Assembly: GCA_030077755.1 (NCBI GenBank)
Contig: JAQJZZ010000021.1
Location: 806,001 to 870,000 of the forward strand
Length of the DNA: 64,000 bases
Origin: Filosporella fistucella
Lineage: Eukaryota; Ascomycota; Leotiomycetes; Helotiales
Direction of reading: 5' to 3'
The notes below the pieces were generated by a model. The model did not search any database. It had not been told where the DNA came from and saw only the letters and a program-made list of their open reading frames with translations. Position 1 is the stretch's first letter. Each line of letters starts with the position of its first letter. A program made the translations under genes and the position numbers. Shown one piece after another: positions 12,023-24,468 of the stretch.

Positions 12023-13026
12023 TCATGGCCATGCTGACTTGTTCGCTTCAATCCAAGTATCTAGTGTCATCGGTGCTTTTCCTGTCGCTCTCTCAATATT
12101 ATCATTCATTCTATTCTCAGCACCCTCCGCAGCGTGTTGTTCGAGCCAGGCCATGAAACCTGCAACAGGTAGAGGTAAACCAATTTTCTGGTACTGCTGA
12201 ACAGTTTCATCTTGTGTGAGCTTCACATGTTGAATTGGCCGACCTAAGGCATGCGAGAACTTCGCAGCGGCCTTCAACATATCAGTACCATCCATCAACA
12301 GGATATCATATACTCACTTCATCATAAGTAAGTAGTTCGGGTCCAATGACATCAAAGCATCCTTCTGACAACTTCTTGTCCGTAAGGCAGCGCATAGCCA
12401 CTCGACCGATATCGTCTGCACTTATGAACGGGATTTTTCCATCACCACAGGCAGTGTATATCTTTCCCTCCTTATTGATCGATTCAACGAATTGCCACAC
12501 AGAGAAATTCTCTGCTTCGAGTCAGCATGCAGCCACAAATAGGAATTCGGTTCATACCCATTAGCCAACTAGCTCTGAGGACACAATATTCGACCTTCAA
12601 GTCATCCAAATGCTTCCAAACCTGTCCAATCTGTGGGCCCCCAAGTGTGGCTGTCGTTCCGGTGAATAGGACAAATCTCTTTACTCCATGTTTATTAACA
12701 GCATGGTCAATGAAGGCATTCATAGGTGCCACTGGGTCTTGAACTTCAGGCATAACGAGATAAACCGAAATTATCTTTGTTCCTTTGAGAGATTCATGCT
12801 CGTATGGAGCATCGTAAGTTGATGCATCCGAAAAGTCGCTTATATGTGTCAATAGCTGATCTCACTCGAGGGTCTTATACGCTCACAACTTGGCTGCGTG
12901 CATCCCAGGCAATGCTGATGCTTGTCCTTTCCTCGATGTCATAATGAATGGAATGTTGGCATCTTGGAGATACTTGGCAGTTGTGGAGGAAGTTTTCCCC
13001 GCACCGCCAGTTAAAAGAACAGCCAT
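12023..13026 (-). CDS. NmrA-like NAD(P)-binding reductase, EasG-like, 287 aa
   Basis: Short-chain-type Rossmann protein of the NmrA/EasG group. Four exons: 12887-13026, 12558-12838, 12318-12511, 12023-12271; introns of 48, 46 and 46 nt; total length is divisible by three. The N-terminal nucleotide-binding motif is MAVLLTGGAGKTSSTTAKYL, resembling the GxxGKT-type loop of festuclavine/agroclavine reductases rather than the classic TGxxGxxG of NmrA. Further family blocks are VKRFVLFTG, LRASWLMENFS, and YTACGDGKIPFISADDIGRV. No signal peptide, so cytosolic. EasG homologues reduce an iminium intermediate in ergot-alkaloid synthesis, but no other ergot genes are seen in the window, so this is probably a stand-alone paralogue with an unknown substrate. 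Confidence 0.85.
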
Positions 13027-16000
13027 AATGATTTAAGGTGCGATGGAGGACTTTGAATTCGTATGAAAAATGTTGATTACAATTCAGAGGTGCCTGAGTC
13101 CTGTTTGTGGGATCGCGGCTTGCGATATATAGTCATACTCTGCCTCAATTCCCATATCCACAGATTTCAATGCGGGGGTAAGCAGACTAAAGTTTAATCC
13201 GCGGACAAAAATGGCGTGAAGACATAAGCTTATCAAAATTACGTCTCTCTGCTATGTCAATTTGTCCATGATCTGTCGCATGCAATAATGAGCCCTCGGC
13301 GATCTCGATCCCTCCACTCATCACCGCGGCGAAGCTTTCGCCAACCTCATGCTCATGGTCCAGCCAGATCATGTGCCAGTCACCTGACATGGACACAGAA
13401 ATAACACCACGGACATAGAAATGCCAAGAGAAAAGTGCGACATGCAACGAGATAAAATAGGCAGGTACCACTTGGACGAATGGTTGTTTAGCAGGTTGAA
13501 TAAATTTAGACGGATACGCGTCAAGTGGAGCTGGTCTGGACTCAGAGTGACATGGCGCTTAAACGTCGTTTGGACACCTCTCACAAATGTAAAACATTCG
13601 GTTGTCGCAGCCCAGACGACAGTGACAGACTGATAAGATGTATGTTATGAAGTGAAAAGGGGTTGAGAAAAGAATTTGGAATTGAGAATATTGAGGCAAA
13701 TATCGCGCAGTGCAATGTGCAGATGGAGTTGAGAGGAGGGAGGGAAAAGTGGTGCTGAACCGGCAGACAGTGGTGGTTAGGCTGTATCGGTAATGCTTAG
13801 GTGTCGAGGGCGGGTCACGTTTTCCTCGACACTCTCTCACCTGACCTGACCAAGTGTCCTCATCCATCTCAGAGTTTTGGATGCTGGAATTTTGCGTCCT
13901 GTTCTAAATTGTATACATTATCTCGCCGTCGGGTTTTTCTGACATTTATTCCCATCACCTGGTTTAGATCAGACGAGCCACAAGACCAACTTGCCACGCA
14001 CAAAAAGTGTGCCGCATATGAATTTGGGACCAGAAGTCATGCTGATTTGTGGTTCAATCTCCTCTGCCGTTCATTGCATTGAGAGGAAAAGCGAACGTCG
14101 ATGTCTTTCCTTTACATTTTCGTGTCTTTAATTCAAACTTGTGCTCTATTTAGTTCTCACTTTTCGGAGACGCTTAGTCCAAGCCCTGCCCAAATATTCA
14201 TGATTTCCCCAGGTCATTCGTCTACTCTCAACAGGCCTGGCAAAAAGGCTGCACCAGCTTAAACATCGAGAGAGATATTTATACAAATCGCATAGATTTC
14301 TATGTGATTCTGTCGACGGCTGTTGACGGTTGCCACAGTTGATGACAGTTACCATCTCTTAAATAAACACGGTCATCCCCTCATTTCATCACTTCATCCC
14401 AATTTTGCAGACAGATTCTTCAGCATCTCTTAAACCCTGGTCATCACCCGTTGAAGCCCCCACACCATCCCAATCGATATTTACCCCAGAATCCTATGTG
14501 TAGCCCGTGATCACTTCTCCAAGCTCGGTTCGAAGTTATGTGCACAGGTTTCTCCATGAGTCCTCCTTGCATACTAGAACATAAGAAGTATGCTTCGTCT
14601 TTATAGTAGAAAAAAGGTTGAAAGAGCTAGGAAAAAGGTGAGAGTGAAGATATCGAGATATGGGAGTGAATACATCACAAGTTTGATGTGTGCATAGCAA
14701 GAGGGAGAAAATTCAGAGGCAGAAATGTGGTAGTACAAACTTTCCCTATTGCATTCACTCTATCTTCAATCAAAATATTCACTTACAATCCATTCCCTCC
14801 TTCCATACCTCCTCACTCCTGCCCTTCAATCGCTTTAATACATAGATCCCTTTCTCCACCAACCCATGATCCACAAATCATAGATTAGGAGCAAGTACAA
14901 ACAGATTGGCGAGCGCACGTAGTGATGCGGCCTTGAAAGTATGGCTGCGGATGTTGAGCGGCATTAGGGTAAGAGTATAAGCGTAGATTTCTTTGTGAAA
15001 TTGCGTGGGTCTACATCGAATAATGGAGTCAATGATTTCGTGGTGCTACTGAGACAGTTGAGGGAATGTTAATGAAGTTGGAATATGACGACGGAACAAG
15101 TTGACAAGGGCCAGTCGATCGAAGAGATGCTTGACAATTTCTGATTATGACGACAAATCGTGTTAGCAGTAGGGAAAGTTGACAACGATACACATCCTCT
15201 CCTGAAATCATAATCATAGGAGAAGAGCGACCATAGAATCGAAAGCTCTATCCATAACTATAGCCTTATAGCGGAGGGATTCCAAGCACAGCACTCTCGA
15301 AAGACATGTAACCTACATTACCTAAACCCTGATTCGTAACATCACTCGGGTTTTGACCGAATCGTGGTACTCTTGAAAGCATTCTGCAAATGCCTTAGCT
15401 AGGCAGATGCTCGGAAGCGCGTTGCTGAGTATCGAGAAGGAAACGTGCGTGTCTGTATTGAAGAGATGAGTAGAGGTAGGAGAGATTGATAGAATTTCAT
15501 ATTTATTTATATTTACTTCCAAAAAATAGAATACACAGAATCAGGAATATCAAAGCTCGCCTGCTACCGGATAAGTTGACATTGATATCATTGGCAACAA
15601 TCCCTTCCACGACAACAACAACAATTATTAATCCCTACAACAATACCTCTCACGGTACTATCTCTTTCTCCCCCCTTACAAACCATAAATCCGCTCTCTG
15701 GATCTAGACCTCCTTGCTCGATTATCTTATCACAGTTCCCTACCAATACCTCTGCATTCCTGATGCAAGACTCGAGATCTCAGGTTTCAGATACTATATT
15801 TTTCTCTGTGACTGGAGAGGTGAAGGGTTTATATACTCTTCAAGTAAAGTAGGAGAGAGCGGAATCGATCATGTTGGGTTGAACAATTTGATTTTAGTAT
15901 TTGCTGAGTAATTTGATTTAAGTATTCGGACTCACTTCATCTTCTCGTTGTGGAGGGATTCCTTATTCCTTCCCTCGCAAGTTATTTTCTCTTTTTGGGA

Positions 16001-16324
16001 GGAGTGTGAATTATATATTCTCCGTCTTCATCACCGAATGTGGACAGTCATTAGTGTTCTTAGAGATGTGGAGTCGCAATGGGGGGATGAGGGATGGTGT
16101 TGGCTGGAATATAAGGGAAACGTGGCATTTTTGGGTACTATTGTATAACTAGAGTAGGTAAGGAAGTCGGAGTAATAGATGGGTGACAAGGTTTATAGAA
16201 TTTAAATTCATAAGAAGAGAGGAGGAAGTGAATATTAGATATCCTCGACGACAATTATTTTCCCAACCAACGACGACAATTCTATTTTTTTTTGTTCCCA
16301 TCCCAACCCAACCCAAAAAATCCT
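13027..16324. other. Long intergenic region, no convincing gene
   Basis: About 3.3 kb between the NmrA-like gene and the 3' end of the deacetylase gene. Six-frame reading gives only short, compositionally unconvincing ORFs. Pyrimidine-rich patches occur near 14740-14880 and 15590-15690. I cannot exclude a non-coding RNA or a small multi-exon gene. Confidence 0.35.
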
Positions 16325-18785
16325 CTACAAAGGCGGCGCATTAGGATCCTCCAAACACTGATCAACCCTCATAATCTGCTTCCCAGTTTTCTTCGCAATA
16401 GCAATAAACTGCGGAAGATAATTAACAGTACTGTCAAACAAATAATGACACACCACCAAATTACCCCCCTTATCCACATCCGCCTGAAAGTTCGTCAACT
16501 GTTTCTCCGGCGTGCTAGTAGCAGCCCACAACCAATCCTGTACATCTACGGACCAAGCAATGAATTTGGAATCCGGGATCGTAGCGGCTAATCTCTGACG
16601 GACACGCGCGCCTTCAGTGCCGAATGGAGGCCGGAAATAAGTTGATGAGATGCCGAGCGTTTGTTGCACCGCAGCGATATCTTGGTTGATTTCCCAGTCT
16701 ATGGCTGCGAGGGAGGGGAGACCTTCCATGGGTGGATGAGTGAAGGAATGGAGTGCTACTTGGTGGCCTGCTGAAAGCATTCCCTTATACACAGTCGTAA
16801 GATTTGTGGACGCATCTAGTAATGCTGCGCCGACAGTGAAGAAAGTGACTTTTATATTTGCGGCTGCGATGGCGGAGACGACTCGTTGGGCGTACTCTGG
16901 TGATCCGTCGTCGATGGCGAAGGCGAAGGAGTTGGGTCGTGTGCAGGCGAAGATTAAGGGAGCGGTGGGGAGTTTGCTGGGCACGAGGAAGCCGGCTGGA
17001 ACTGATTTAACGATCTCGATTTTGGAGATTATGGAGGAGGTGCTTGTGTAGAAACCTTTGAGGGCGAAGCCGATGGCGAGTTTGCGGTTTATGGTGAAGT
17101 GGGAGAGAGGGACATAGATGTCTGTTTTGGCGGTATTGGAATAGCGGGATGCTTCGACGGAGTCCCATGTATATGGGTAGGGATTGATGTTTGGATTGCA
17201 GGTTGGGTTGTGTTGTTGGAGGGCGATGGTGAAGGCGTTGGAGCCGGTGTAGGCAATGTGAAGATAACCATTGTCATTTGCCGTAAAATCGACACAGCCA
17301 TCTGTAAGTTGACTGTACCACGAGAGATCGGAGTTGCCTTTCGTGTTGACTGTCAATTTGCCAGCTGAAATCTTGAAGCTCGTGGTATCATCACCTCCGT
17401 GATAGAAACCAAGATTATTAGTGTTGGCATTTCCGAAAGTATCAACAAGAAATGCGGATGGACCAGTCGTAGCGGGAATGGTTGAGCTTGGTTCCACAAC
17501 GGCGACAGTGGAAGGGATTGGATATGCAGATCCAGTTCCACAATATAATGCAATAGGCCCAATGGTGATCGGTCCACTGAGTCCAGAGAACAGAAGAGAG
17601 ATCAGATGATCAGTATCAAGTCCAGCGAACTTGGAGAATGGGATGGTATAGTATTTCTCTGTTCCATCAAAAGTCCATCCAAGATCTGTAGACAAGAGAT
17701 CATACAGTTTGGGATTATTCGTGCTGCAAGCTGCATCAGTTTGTAGCTCGATTCCGAATGTTGTTCCCTTGGGAGCCTTGATCGTCATTCCCACTCCACT
17801 ATAGATATTTGTCGCTTTCAAACATCCAAACATGGTGTACCAATAAGAACCGCCTCCGGAAGCAGGCGTTAAGGTAAGATGATTGTTGGCAACAATGACA
17901 GAGGTAGATGTGTCGGCACGATTAGCAACGGGAAGCATACTTCCATCATCGGATGAGGGGAGAAGTAAGGCATTGTAGAACAGGAATGTCAATCGAGATT
18001 GGGACGCAAAGTCGTCAACGAGAAGTGGTGTGCAAGTACCAGGAGCAGCTGATGTAGAACTTGTGACGACCTTGACAGTGCTTGAAGATTTGACCGTACT
18101 GGTAACAAGAGTCGATGATTGTGAAGTGCTCGTTGGTTTAATCGAGCTTGTGACAGGCGTAGTAATTTTGGAACTCGATGACGAAGTACTTGCCACACTC
18201 GAAGTCGAGCTTCCAACACTATTAGCACAAACCAATTGGGTCTGTCCGATCTCCCAAACACCATTCGTACTGAAAGACTCGAACAGGATGCTTCTGATAG
18301 CATTCAGATTCGCTCCCGTGAAGCCGCTCAGTGGTACAGTGAAAGTCTGCACTGTTCCTGTAACTCCGGTAAAGGATTTGTAATAGCTGGTATATGCTGT
18401 CGTCGTGCAAGAACTCGAGGTCTGTAGCTCGATTTGAAATGATGCACCAGCAGGACCTTTCAACGGGAAGGTAATTGCATTATATCCATCAGTTGTAGCT
18501 TTCTCGCATGCGAAAGTCGTGTAGAAATAACTGTTCGCCTTGCTCGTGAATGAGATACTCTTGGCTGCAGTATTGGCTTTGATTCCGGTCGTCGTGCCAT
18601 CATCTGTCTTGGATTAGCGGGGTAAATTTCATCTCAAGTTTGTTCCACATACCACTCGTCCATTGACCCAACGAGTTCAAATTATTAGCATAATTGGAAT
18701 AATTGTCCACCAGCAGATTACTTGAGCAAGCAGCATTAACGGTGCTTGTCCAGGCAATAGCCAAGATGGAGAGAGATAACTTCAT
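16325..18785 (-). CDS. Secreted polysaccharide (chitin) deacetylase, CE4, with repeated N-terminal modules, 803 aa
   Basis: Two exons, 18653-18785 and 16325-18603, with a 49-nt intron ending in GACAG. A signal peptide (MKLSLSILAIAWTSTVNA) is followed by about 150 residues of a beta-rich module, a Ser/Thr-rich linker (about 175-240), and two more modules that restart with the same pattern (LLVDNYSN, LLVDDFAS, FLVDTFGN). The C-terminal NodB domain (about 600-780) shows CE4 motifs: AFAIDDGS (motif 1, with D-D), TFFTVG, HSFTHP (metal-binding H..H), RPPFG (motif 3), WSVDVQDW (motif 4) and VCHY (motif 5). It should de-N-acetylate chitin or a related wall glycan outside the cell, with the N-terminal modules probably binding carbohydrate. 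Much longer than simple chitin deacetylases (about 250-450 aa). The final exon ends in a proline-rich NAPPL. Confidence 0.88.
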
Positions 18786-21409
18786 GATTATTATATGAGG
18801 AGCGACTGAGGAGTAACGAAAGGACGCAAACACGAACCAACGTGTTGCAGCAAATATCAATTAAACAGCAACTGAATTGCGTGTAACACAAAAGAACGCA
18901 AACCAAACCTTTTCAAAAAAGCGAGATCAAGATCTTTAAACCCATCCAGCTATCAGCCGACAACACACCAAGTCATACCGTCATACCACATTCAGAGAAG
19001 AAATTTTCCTAGCTCTCCGCTTTGGCATCACCTTAAAGACGAGATGAGAGTAGTTTCTGCAACCTGCAGCCCCAAAAGGTCTTCTGCTATGCATCGCGAT
19101 CCCTAAATAGTTTTTGGCGTGGCCGACGAAGGTATCAGAGGGCAAGCCTCAGGGGTTTCCTTGACTCCCGTGTCTTGGACTTCTCGTAACCCCAGGATCT
19201 GCACTGAAGATCACCCGAGTCCAGGATGCTGAAAAACAAGATACAGATACTCAATTCTGCACCACCTATGTCAAACCCAATCACCATCTCCATTGCCGTC
19301 CAATTTTTGTCTCCGGTCTATATGAGCCGTTGTATCAATATATGCAAATGCATGAATCACAACCACACTGCTACGTGGCAATTATTTCTTTTCACCTCGC
19401 TTCTCTTTTCTCGTGTTTTCTTCAATCGGAGCTGAAAAGCGTGGTGTTGGCTTTAGCTTTGACCAGTGAAATTAAAGTCGGCTGGTAGGGTCTGGGCGGT
19501 GTCCGCACGGCCGGGATTCTAGGCTTGAAGAGGCCTGGAGGTTGCTTTGGGCTCTCTGGGCTCGCTTAGATTCAGGGGCGAACTTGGTACAGGCGGGATT
19601 TGAGGGGTGATACGACCGTACCTGGCCTGGTACCTCTTGAATCGCCAAGGATATATAGATATCTCTCTTTCTATCTTTTTATGTGAGCATGAGTCGGGTT
19701 TTCCATTCCATTGAAATCTTCGGAGTGTATCGCTAGGTGATTTAGTTTTCGAAAACCTTCAAGTCCTAGAGAGGGGCGTTCCGATTCGTATAATGAGTGT
19801 CAACATGCATTTTTGATGGCATGGGAGCAGTAAAATCCCCGATCTTCATGGCCAAATGCAATTGTGTCTCAAGTCGCTTGTAGAACACTATTCTTTCTCT
19901 TTGTCATCTGGCATCAATATCGAATCTTCATCTTCGTCTTCGAGGCGCTTGATCGTTCGCTTCCGGCCGAGGTGTCTGGTTGGAACGGGAAGAGCTGCAA
20001 ATTCTTCACATACAAGTAAGAAAAGTAGGAGGTGGATCGTTGATAGTTTTGGAAACCTATTCTATATATGTCGTGCTAGTTATGAGTAGCTAGGAGCGAA
20101 GCAACTTGTCGAATAATTTAAGCTTGAGAATCCTCTTACTAGCGATACCCACTTATTTCATAACTATTTAATTCTGGTAAGCTTAAAGGTTAAGTCTTAA
20201 GGTTGAAATCTTATAGAATTTTCACCCAAACAGAAAATATGGAATCGGAAAGGGAGATACAAGAAAAACAGGAATAGGGGAATGTCACGTGCATCTTAAA
20301 AAAACTTTTTGAGTGGTTATTGCTTAGCCAAAGTTATGATCTTTTACATTATTATGAAGAGCTTATTGAACTCCTCTGTTACAAAAATTATAGATTTCCT
20401 TCGCACGTGCTTCCTATACATATGATATCCAGTTAGCCGTGCAATTTTGCTGATCCATTTCTACTTAGTGAGTTCAATATGAAGATGTAACTCTTTCGAG
20501 TTGTTAAAGATGTAAAACAACTAGGAGCGAATGTAGTAAACAGCTCCATCTCAGGTTTGTAGAGTGTGTACTTTGGCTGTCCTCAATGCATGTTATAAAT
20601 TTGCTTTATATACACCGCTCAGTTATTATCTTGCACCTTATTCTCCTGGGAAACTTCTAACACTAACATGGAAATCCCACCTCGCACCTTTGTTCGCGTT
20701 CACATAGTAACTGGAATCGAGTTCTCGATCATCCACACGTTTGAACCTACTGAGCCTTATCCCTATACGGATAATCGGAGAAATCGTGATCAAACTACCC
20801 TGTGTTCGCCTATATTAGCAAGGAACAACTGCTGAATGTTTCTCATACTAAGAACACTACTCACCTAAATAGAAGGAACGACTCCTAGATAATTCATAAA
20901 CTGCATTTCGTCATAAACATTTGCTAGTGGTGATGTATGTTTTGGCATGAGAGGCTGTTTAATCAGTCAATTTGCATGTTCAATTAGAAAAAGAATTTGC
21001 CTGATCATAGTAGACTTGCACATTTTTTATTATGGCCATTGTTTATTACTCGTACATTGTCCTCTAAAAAATGGTGTAGTATATATGTGGTGCCGTCATA
21101 CCCTTAATGAGTACTATAAGACTGGATTGTGTTAGACACTAGGAGTGAGTCATTCGCGTCACTGGAGAAGACCTCCAGATTGAAAAACGAACTGGACTAG
21201 CTCGCCCTGGGAGTATATAATTTTCTGAAATCATCTCCTTGTTGAAGCCAATAAGTCACACAAGTTTTATCGTGTGTTGTTCCACCACTATTGGCCCATT
21301 CTTCTTTCAAACGAAGTAATCCTATCTTCCGTCGGACACTTAACCAATACCCTCCCAATAGCAACAAAACTATTTCATTTCCAATACCACCAAATTGCAT
21401 ACGTTTGAA
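18786..21409. other. Long intergenic region, no gene seen
   Basis: Upstream of the divergent deacetylase and F-box/2EXR-like genes. No ORF above about 80 codons, and those present have no motif. From 20100 onward it is AT-rich. It is ample space for promoters or a non-coding transcript, but I see no specific element. Confidence 0.35.
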
Positions 21410-23114
21410 ATGGCAGATCACAATCTGGGCACTTTGTCAACCTTACCCGGGGAAATTCGGGCACTGATTTGTGAGTGACATCTCCCTCTCCTAACCCAAC
21501 ATCATGATAAATTAAATCTCTTCTAGATTTCCGAATCATCTCAACCAAGTGGCATCTACTGTTTTCACTCAATGGAAAAGCCAGATTAGACTGATAATCA
21601 TTACTCCAGGGAAAGAATTTCAGCCTGGGCCTAGAAAATGGGACACCAAGTTCACATGTCACGAGATACGGCCAATTCAAACGCGACAAACATTGGGCGT
21701 TCTACGAGCGTGCCGCCAACTCTACGAAGAGGTCACTCCGTACATATACGACAATGAGGTTATCGACATTTGGATTGGAAGCGACGCAGAGTGCCTATAT
21801 TGGATGCTCATCTGCACAGCAAGAGGAGGTAGATGGGAAGTCCAAGATATCCACGATCCCCTCAGCAAACAACTCTCGAATCTACCATTTTGGAAATTAA
21901 GGACATTAAAAATTACAATCGAAGCCCCAAATGGAGCAGAGGGAATTCTCTGTCTATCGACACACGTTCGAGATCTCGTAAAGCTGCTCGCCAAAGTTGA
22001 TGGACTCCCAAACCTGGAATTCTATCTCCGTGACCGAAGGCGCATGGGAGACACTCCAGAAAAGCGATGGGTATCGAATGGACGACCTTCAAGGACTTCC
22101 ATTGACGGGGAAAATGGCATACCAACGGATTCCGTGCGGATTGATTACCTGACAGCTCTTTTACCATTTTGTCAACTGCGAAATATGCCTTCGGTCAAAT
22201 TCTACGTCGCTAAAGCCCTCGATCAGGTAGCGTGGAAGAATCTGAAAAATATTTCAGAAGTAATGATGCGGAAGACGCCCTTTGGTCAAGGAAAGGACGA
22301 TGATAATCATTCGTCATGGAACGATGCCTTTTTAAGAGAACATATTGACCACCACTGGAAATACGTTGAATGCATCTTAGATCAGTACCCTGGACCCCTA
22401 GCCAACAAATTACGGCTACGAAGACTAATGAATTGGTTCAATGAGGAAGGAGAATCACCATATGCTCAAGAATTTGAAAAGTTGAGAGCTCTGCCCGAAT
22501 GCTACAAAAATTCTGACAGGCAGTGCTTCGACGATCTGAACGTGCATCAAAGGTATAAGGCTATGATGTGTCTCAATCCGCTCTCAGCCGATTTTCTGAA
22601 AATGAGATTCCAAGCACAATTCCCCAGGCAACAGAGATCGGAAAATCCACGTATTCGATACCAGTGGGATTTAAAAGGGATCTTGGCGTACTTTAAGAAG
22701 GTTGATGATAGCAGGGAAGAGCTTCCTGTCAAAGTTATAAGGAGGGCTGCGGAAGCGAATTCTTATTGGAGTAGGAAAGCATGGATTGATTACTATCCAG
22801 ATGGGATTCCACCACACTACTTCAACAAGGATATGATGGAGATTCAAGCTGAATTGTGGGCATCTAGAGGAGATCCGAGCGAGGAAGATAGCGAGGATGA
22901 AGATGAGTGCATACCATGGGAGATGATGAGGGACGGTAAAAAGACTTTGAACTTCAGTGATGGGGAAGAGGCGAGATTAGTCGCTAATGGGGAGTGGAAA
23001 GCTTCAATGACGCTGTTTGAGGCGTATTGGGTTAGGGAAATTAAAAAGGACCAGAAAAAGTGGTTGAAAATCGACGGAGAAGAGTTCTTCTTTGGGAAGG
23101 AGGAAGAAATTTGA
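21410..23114 (+). CDS. Hypothetical protein with F-box/2EXR-like motif, 550 aa
   Basis: Exon 1 is 21410-21474 and exon 2 is 21527-23114. The start gives MADHNLGTLSTLPGEIRALI, carrying the LPxEIRxxI signature that opens fungal 2EXR/F-box-like proteins; further on, LRACRQLYEEVTPYIYDNE matches the second block of this group (L.xCRQxYxEx..xxY). The splice needs the donor GTGACA at 21475 (52-nt intron with CTAAC); the stronger-looking GTGAGT four bases upstream leads to a stop, so donor choice is a point to verify. The C-terminal third is charged, with an acidic patch (SEEDSEDEDE) and ends in KIDGEEFFFGKEEEI. The family is large and lineage-expanded in moulds; function unknown, with substrate adaptor for ubiquitin ligases only a guess. 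Confidence 0.72.
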
Positions 23115-23791
23115 AGTGCTAATAGTGGATTACAAAGATAGTTGACTGAAAATAACTTCCACAACTCAAGAATCCAATATTTGAACATATTTCGATCTTT
23201 GGACGGGTACGAGATATGGACGCCGATTTCTTGCTATAGAAAACCAAACTCTCAAACCCCGTATCTCTACTGCAAAATTAGTTGTTTCACCCTCCAAGTA
23301 GTGCAATGGCGAGCTTTCCGTAGTATTTCGTACCATTACTCAATCAATTTAACCAACCATCCAAATATTCTCACCCAAAACCAGAATTTTACACACAGCA
23401 GAATCCAATCGTCAAGGTAAGTAGGTACAGTGAGAATGCTAATCAACCAATCACGGCGCTCAGATTCCCAATCCGCGCAGCCGAGGTCCGATTACAATTC
23501 CCCAACTTCGGGATAAAGTCATCACGATTTCCCGTTATCTACCAACGTTACCCCAGACTTCCAATTCTTCTTCCTACATCCCACAACTCGCAATTTTAAT
23601 CCATCATCCATCTAAACTCCAGCTTCAAATTCAATCGCATATTCACGATCGTTGGAATACGGGGATAATCGACTCGCGCATACGATATCTTGACGCTCGA
23701 TACATTTGCGATTCTGCGATTCTGCGATTCTTCTGTTGAAAAAGAGGAAAGTATAGGGCGATCAGGTTGAGAAATAAAGGAAAGAGACAAA
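23115..23791. other. Intergenic region, promoter of the cytochrome b5 gene
   Basis: Short ORFs only. Pyrimidine-rich patches before the start at 23792 resemble fungal promoters and 5' leaders. A short triplicated GCGATTCT-type motif occurs around 23708-23732. Confidence 0.35.
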
Positions 23792-24164
23792 ATGTCGAAA
23801 ACCTTCAGCACGGCAGATGTAGCAGAGCATAAAGATGCTGATAAGGGGATGTATATCATTATCGATGAGGGGGTTTATGATGTTACTGGTATTTCTCCCT
23901 CTCCTTCCGCTCTCCATTCCCTCTCCTTCGTTCCCCCCTCTCCTTTCCTTCGCATACTGTCTCCCTCCCTCCAAAACATCAAACTAACTCACGGGAAAAC
24001 GAAAAGGATTCATAGACGAACACCCAGGCGGATCCAAGATCCTAAAACGTGTTGCAGGAAAGGACGCTACAAAACAGTTTTGGAAATATCATAATGAGAG
24101 TGTGTTGAAGAAATATAGCGAGAAACTTAGGATTGGGAGTGTGGGGGAGAAGGCGAAGTTGTAG
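23792..24164 (+). CDS. Soluble cytochrome b5-like heme protein, 84 aa
   Basis: Two exons, 23792-23888 and 24007-24164, separated by a 118-nt CT-rich intron (GTATTT...AAAAG) in phase 1. The protein starts MSKTFSTADVAEHKDADKG and shows the b5 core: YIIIDEGVYDVTGFIDEHPGG with the first heme-ligand His in EHPGG, and a second His in KYHNES, at about the expected spacing. There is no C-terminal membrane anchor: it ends KLRIGSVGEKAKL after the heme domain, so it is soluble and smaller than microsomal b5 (about 130 aa). Expected role is one-electron transfer to a partner oxygenase or reductase in the cytosol or mitochondria. The single-exon frame of exon 1 alone would give a false 100-aa product. Confidence 0.9.
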
Positions 24165-24468
24165 ATTATTAGGGTTGCGAGGGAGAGGGGAAGAGGAGGT
24201 AGAGGGGGTGGGTTTTGGTGGATGTTTGTTGTGTTTATTAGAGGAGGATGGGACGACGATATAAAGGAGGGTTGTGGAGTATGGGGAGGAATGCTAGATA
24301 TGGGGACTTGGTAAAGAGGGAGAGATTTAGATGAGTAGATGAGCTGGAATGAGACGGTATACATACGCACACGAATTGACATTAAATAAATCCATTATAA
24401 AATCTATATACCCTACCTCCATCATCCACATCTCAACTCATCTCCTTCCCCTGCCCAAAATCCTAAAT

